Of a stretch of DNA of 44,410 nt, positions 43,854-44,410 are shown piece by piece. The notes under the pieces are model-generated. The model saw only the letters and a program-made list of their open reading frames with translations, ran no database searches and was not told the origin of the DNA. The position numbers and the translations under genes were made by a program. The stretch is from Candidatus Cloacimonadota bacterium (lineage in GTDB: Bacteria; Cloacimonadota; Cloacimonadia; Cloacimonadales; TCS61), in contig JAGGWK010000023.1 of the NCBI GenBank assembly GCA_021157525.1, positions 1 through 44,410 of the forward strand, written 5' to 3'. How positions within the stretch are numbered: position 1 is the stretch's first letter; each line of letters begins with the position of its first letter.

Positions 43854-44410
43854 ATGAAAAAAGTGATTCTTGTTCTAATACTTACATTCGCCATGGCGTT
43901 GTCTGCATCAGTCACACAACACACTATACATATACAACAACCAAAGGTACAAAGTCTTAATCATTATCAGATTATCAACATAGATTCCGCGATTCAACAC
44001 GGAACTCCAGGAAACCCCAGCTTACCTTATTTTGGGGTTACTCTTTTGTTACCCATCGGTGAAGAAGCTCAGGACGTCACCGTTACCCGCTCTGGAAAAC
44101 ACCTTTTATCTGAGAATTTCAATCCATACCCGGTGCAAAATCAATATCCCCTTTCTTATGAAGGGCAGATACCCTTTACGCCCCTGAGCGATAACATAGA
44201 GAGCGAGACTGTATTTCCCGCTGTGGCAAATGATGGATTTTCCACCAATTTCTACAGTGGTTTTCCCCTGCTTTCTACAGCAGTTACTCCTATCGAATTT
44301 AATCCACAAACCGGCGAAATCTTCTGGTTTGACACGGTAGCCATCAGCATCACATCTGCCGGTACCCAACGGGCTCAACGGGCAGAAGCACTGTTAAAAA
44401 CAGATACATC
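43854..44410 (+). CDS. N-terminal part of a gingipain-type (C25) cysteine protease precursor (partial)
   Basis: The gene runs off the window; 185 codons are present. MKKVILVLILTFAMALSAS is a signal peptide. Next comes a segment like the C25 propeptide: GTPGNPSLPYFGVTLLLPIGEEAQDVTVTRSG, then FNPQTGEIFWFDTVAISI. The catalytic domain lies outside the window. Together with the sorting-tail protein at the left edge it points to a dedicated route for large secreted proteins. The peptidase assignment rests on the propeptide pattern alone. GGGAGG lies 4 bases before the ATG. Confidence 0.7.
   Translation, partial: MKKVILVLILTFAMALSASVTQHTIHIQQPKVQSLNHYQIINIDSAIQHGTPGNPSLPYFGVTLLLPIGEEAQDVTVTRSGKHLLSENFNPYPVQNQYPLSYEGQIPFTPLSDNIESETVFPAVANDGFSTNFYSGFPLLSTAVTPIEFNPQTGEIFWFDTVAISITSAGTQRAQRAEALLKTDT

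Overview
The window reads as part of a chromosome from an anaerobic, amino-acid-fermenting, Gram-negative-type bacterium of the FCB/Cloacimonadota kind. This placement is an inference. It rests on a C-terminal sorting domain with the NYPNPFNP signature at the left edge, a gingipain-type (C25) protease propeptide at the right edge, ferredoxin-linked 2-oxoacid oxidoreductases (IorAB and a 1199-residue pyruvate:ferredoxin oxidoreductase), FolE2 in place of FolE, and a bacterial cyclic-2,3-diphosphoglycerate-synthase-like GTPase. There are no tRNA or rRNA genes, no CRISPR array and no recognisable transposase gene. Genes are closely packed, most start codons have a GGAGG-type ribosome site, and many junctions overlap by 1-4 bases.

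Layout. 1-6.4 kb: end of a secreted protein, a GNAT acetyltransferase, a SUKH-TPR protein, a CoA-disulfide-reductase-like flavoprotein and iorA-iorB. 6.5-13.5 kb (plus strand): tilS-hpt-ftsH-hslV-hslU, a translation and protein-quality-control cluster, followed by a predicted lipoprotein beta-propeller. 13.5-18.7 kb (minus): a MATE exporter and nifJ/PFOR. 18.8-25.1 kb (minus): a compact operon apbE-folE2-M16 peptidase-truncated sirtuin-HgdC-like ATPase-TPR lipoprotein. 25.1-30.5 kb (minus): ABC ATPase, ABC permease fused to a CPBP protease, glmS and recO. 30.6-32.4 kb (minus): nfu, cupin and M42 aminopeptidase. 32.7-35.1 kb (plus): the cDPG-synthase-like GTPase and carbamate kinase. 35.07-35.25 kb: a 180-bp element bounded by 14-bp perfect inverted repeats. 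35.3-38.4 kb: a small hypothetical gene, a sigma54-type response regulator and a DUF2851 protein. 38.5-43.5 kb (minus): hup, dnaN, recF, an UMF1/MFS transporter, panD and panC. Right edge: start of the C25 protease.

How it works together. IorAB and PFOR both oxidise 2-oxoacids to acyl-CoA and reduce ferredoxin, and carbamate kinase can make ATP from carbamoyl phosphate; with the aminopeptidases this fits growth on peptides and amino acids. PanC/PanD supply the pantothenate needed for CoA. The most unusual items are a 56-residue sirtuin N-terminal stub translationally coupled to an HgdC-like ATPase that has no dehydratase nearby, the inverted-repeat element at 35.07-35.25 kb, a strong hairpin between hup and dnaN that leaves almost no room for a dnaN promoter, and the GTPase/carbamate kinase pair with a hairpin in the gap.
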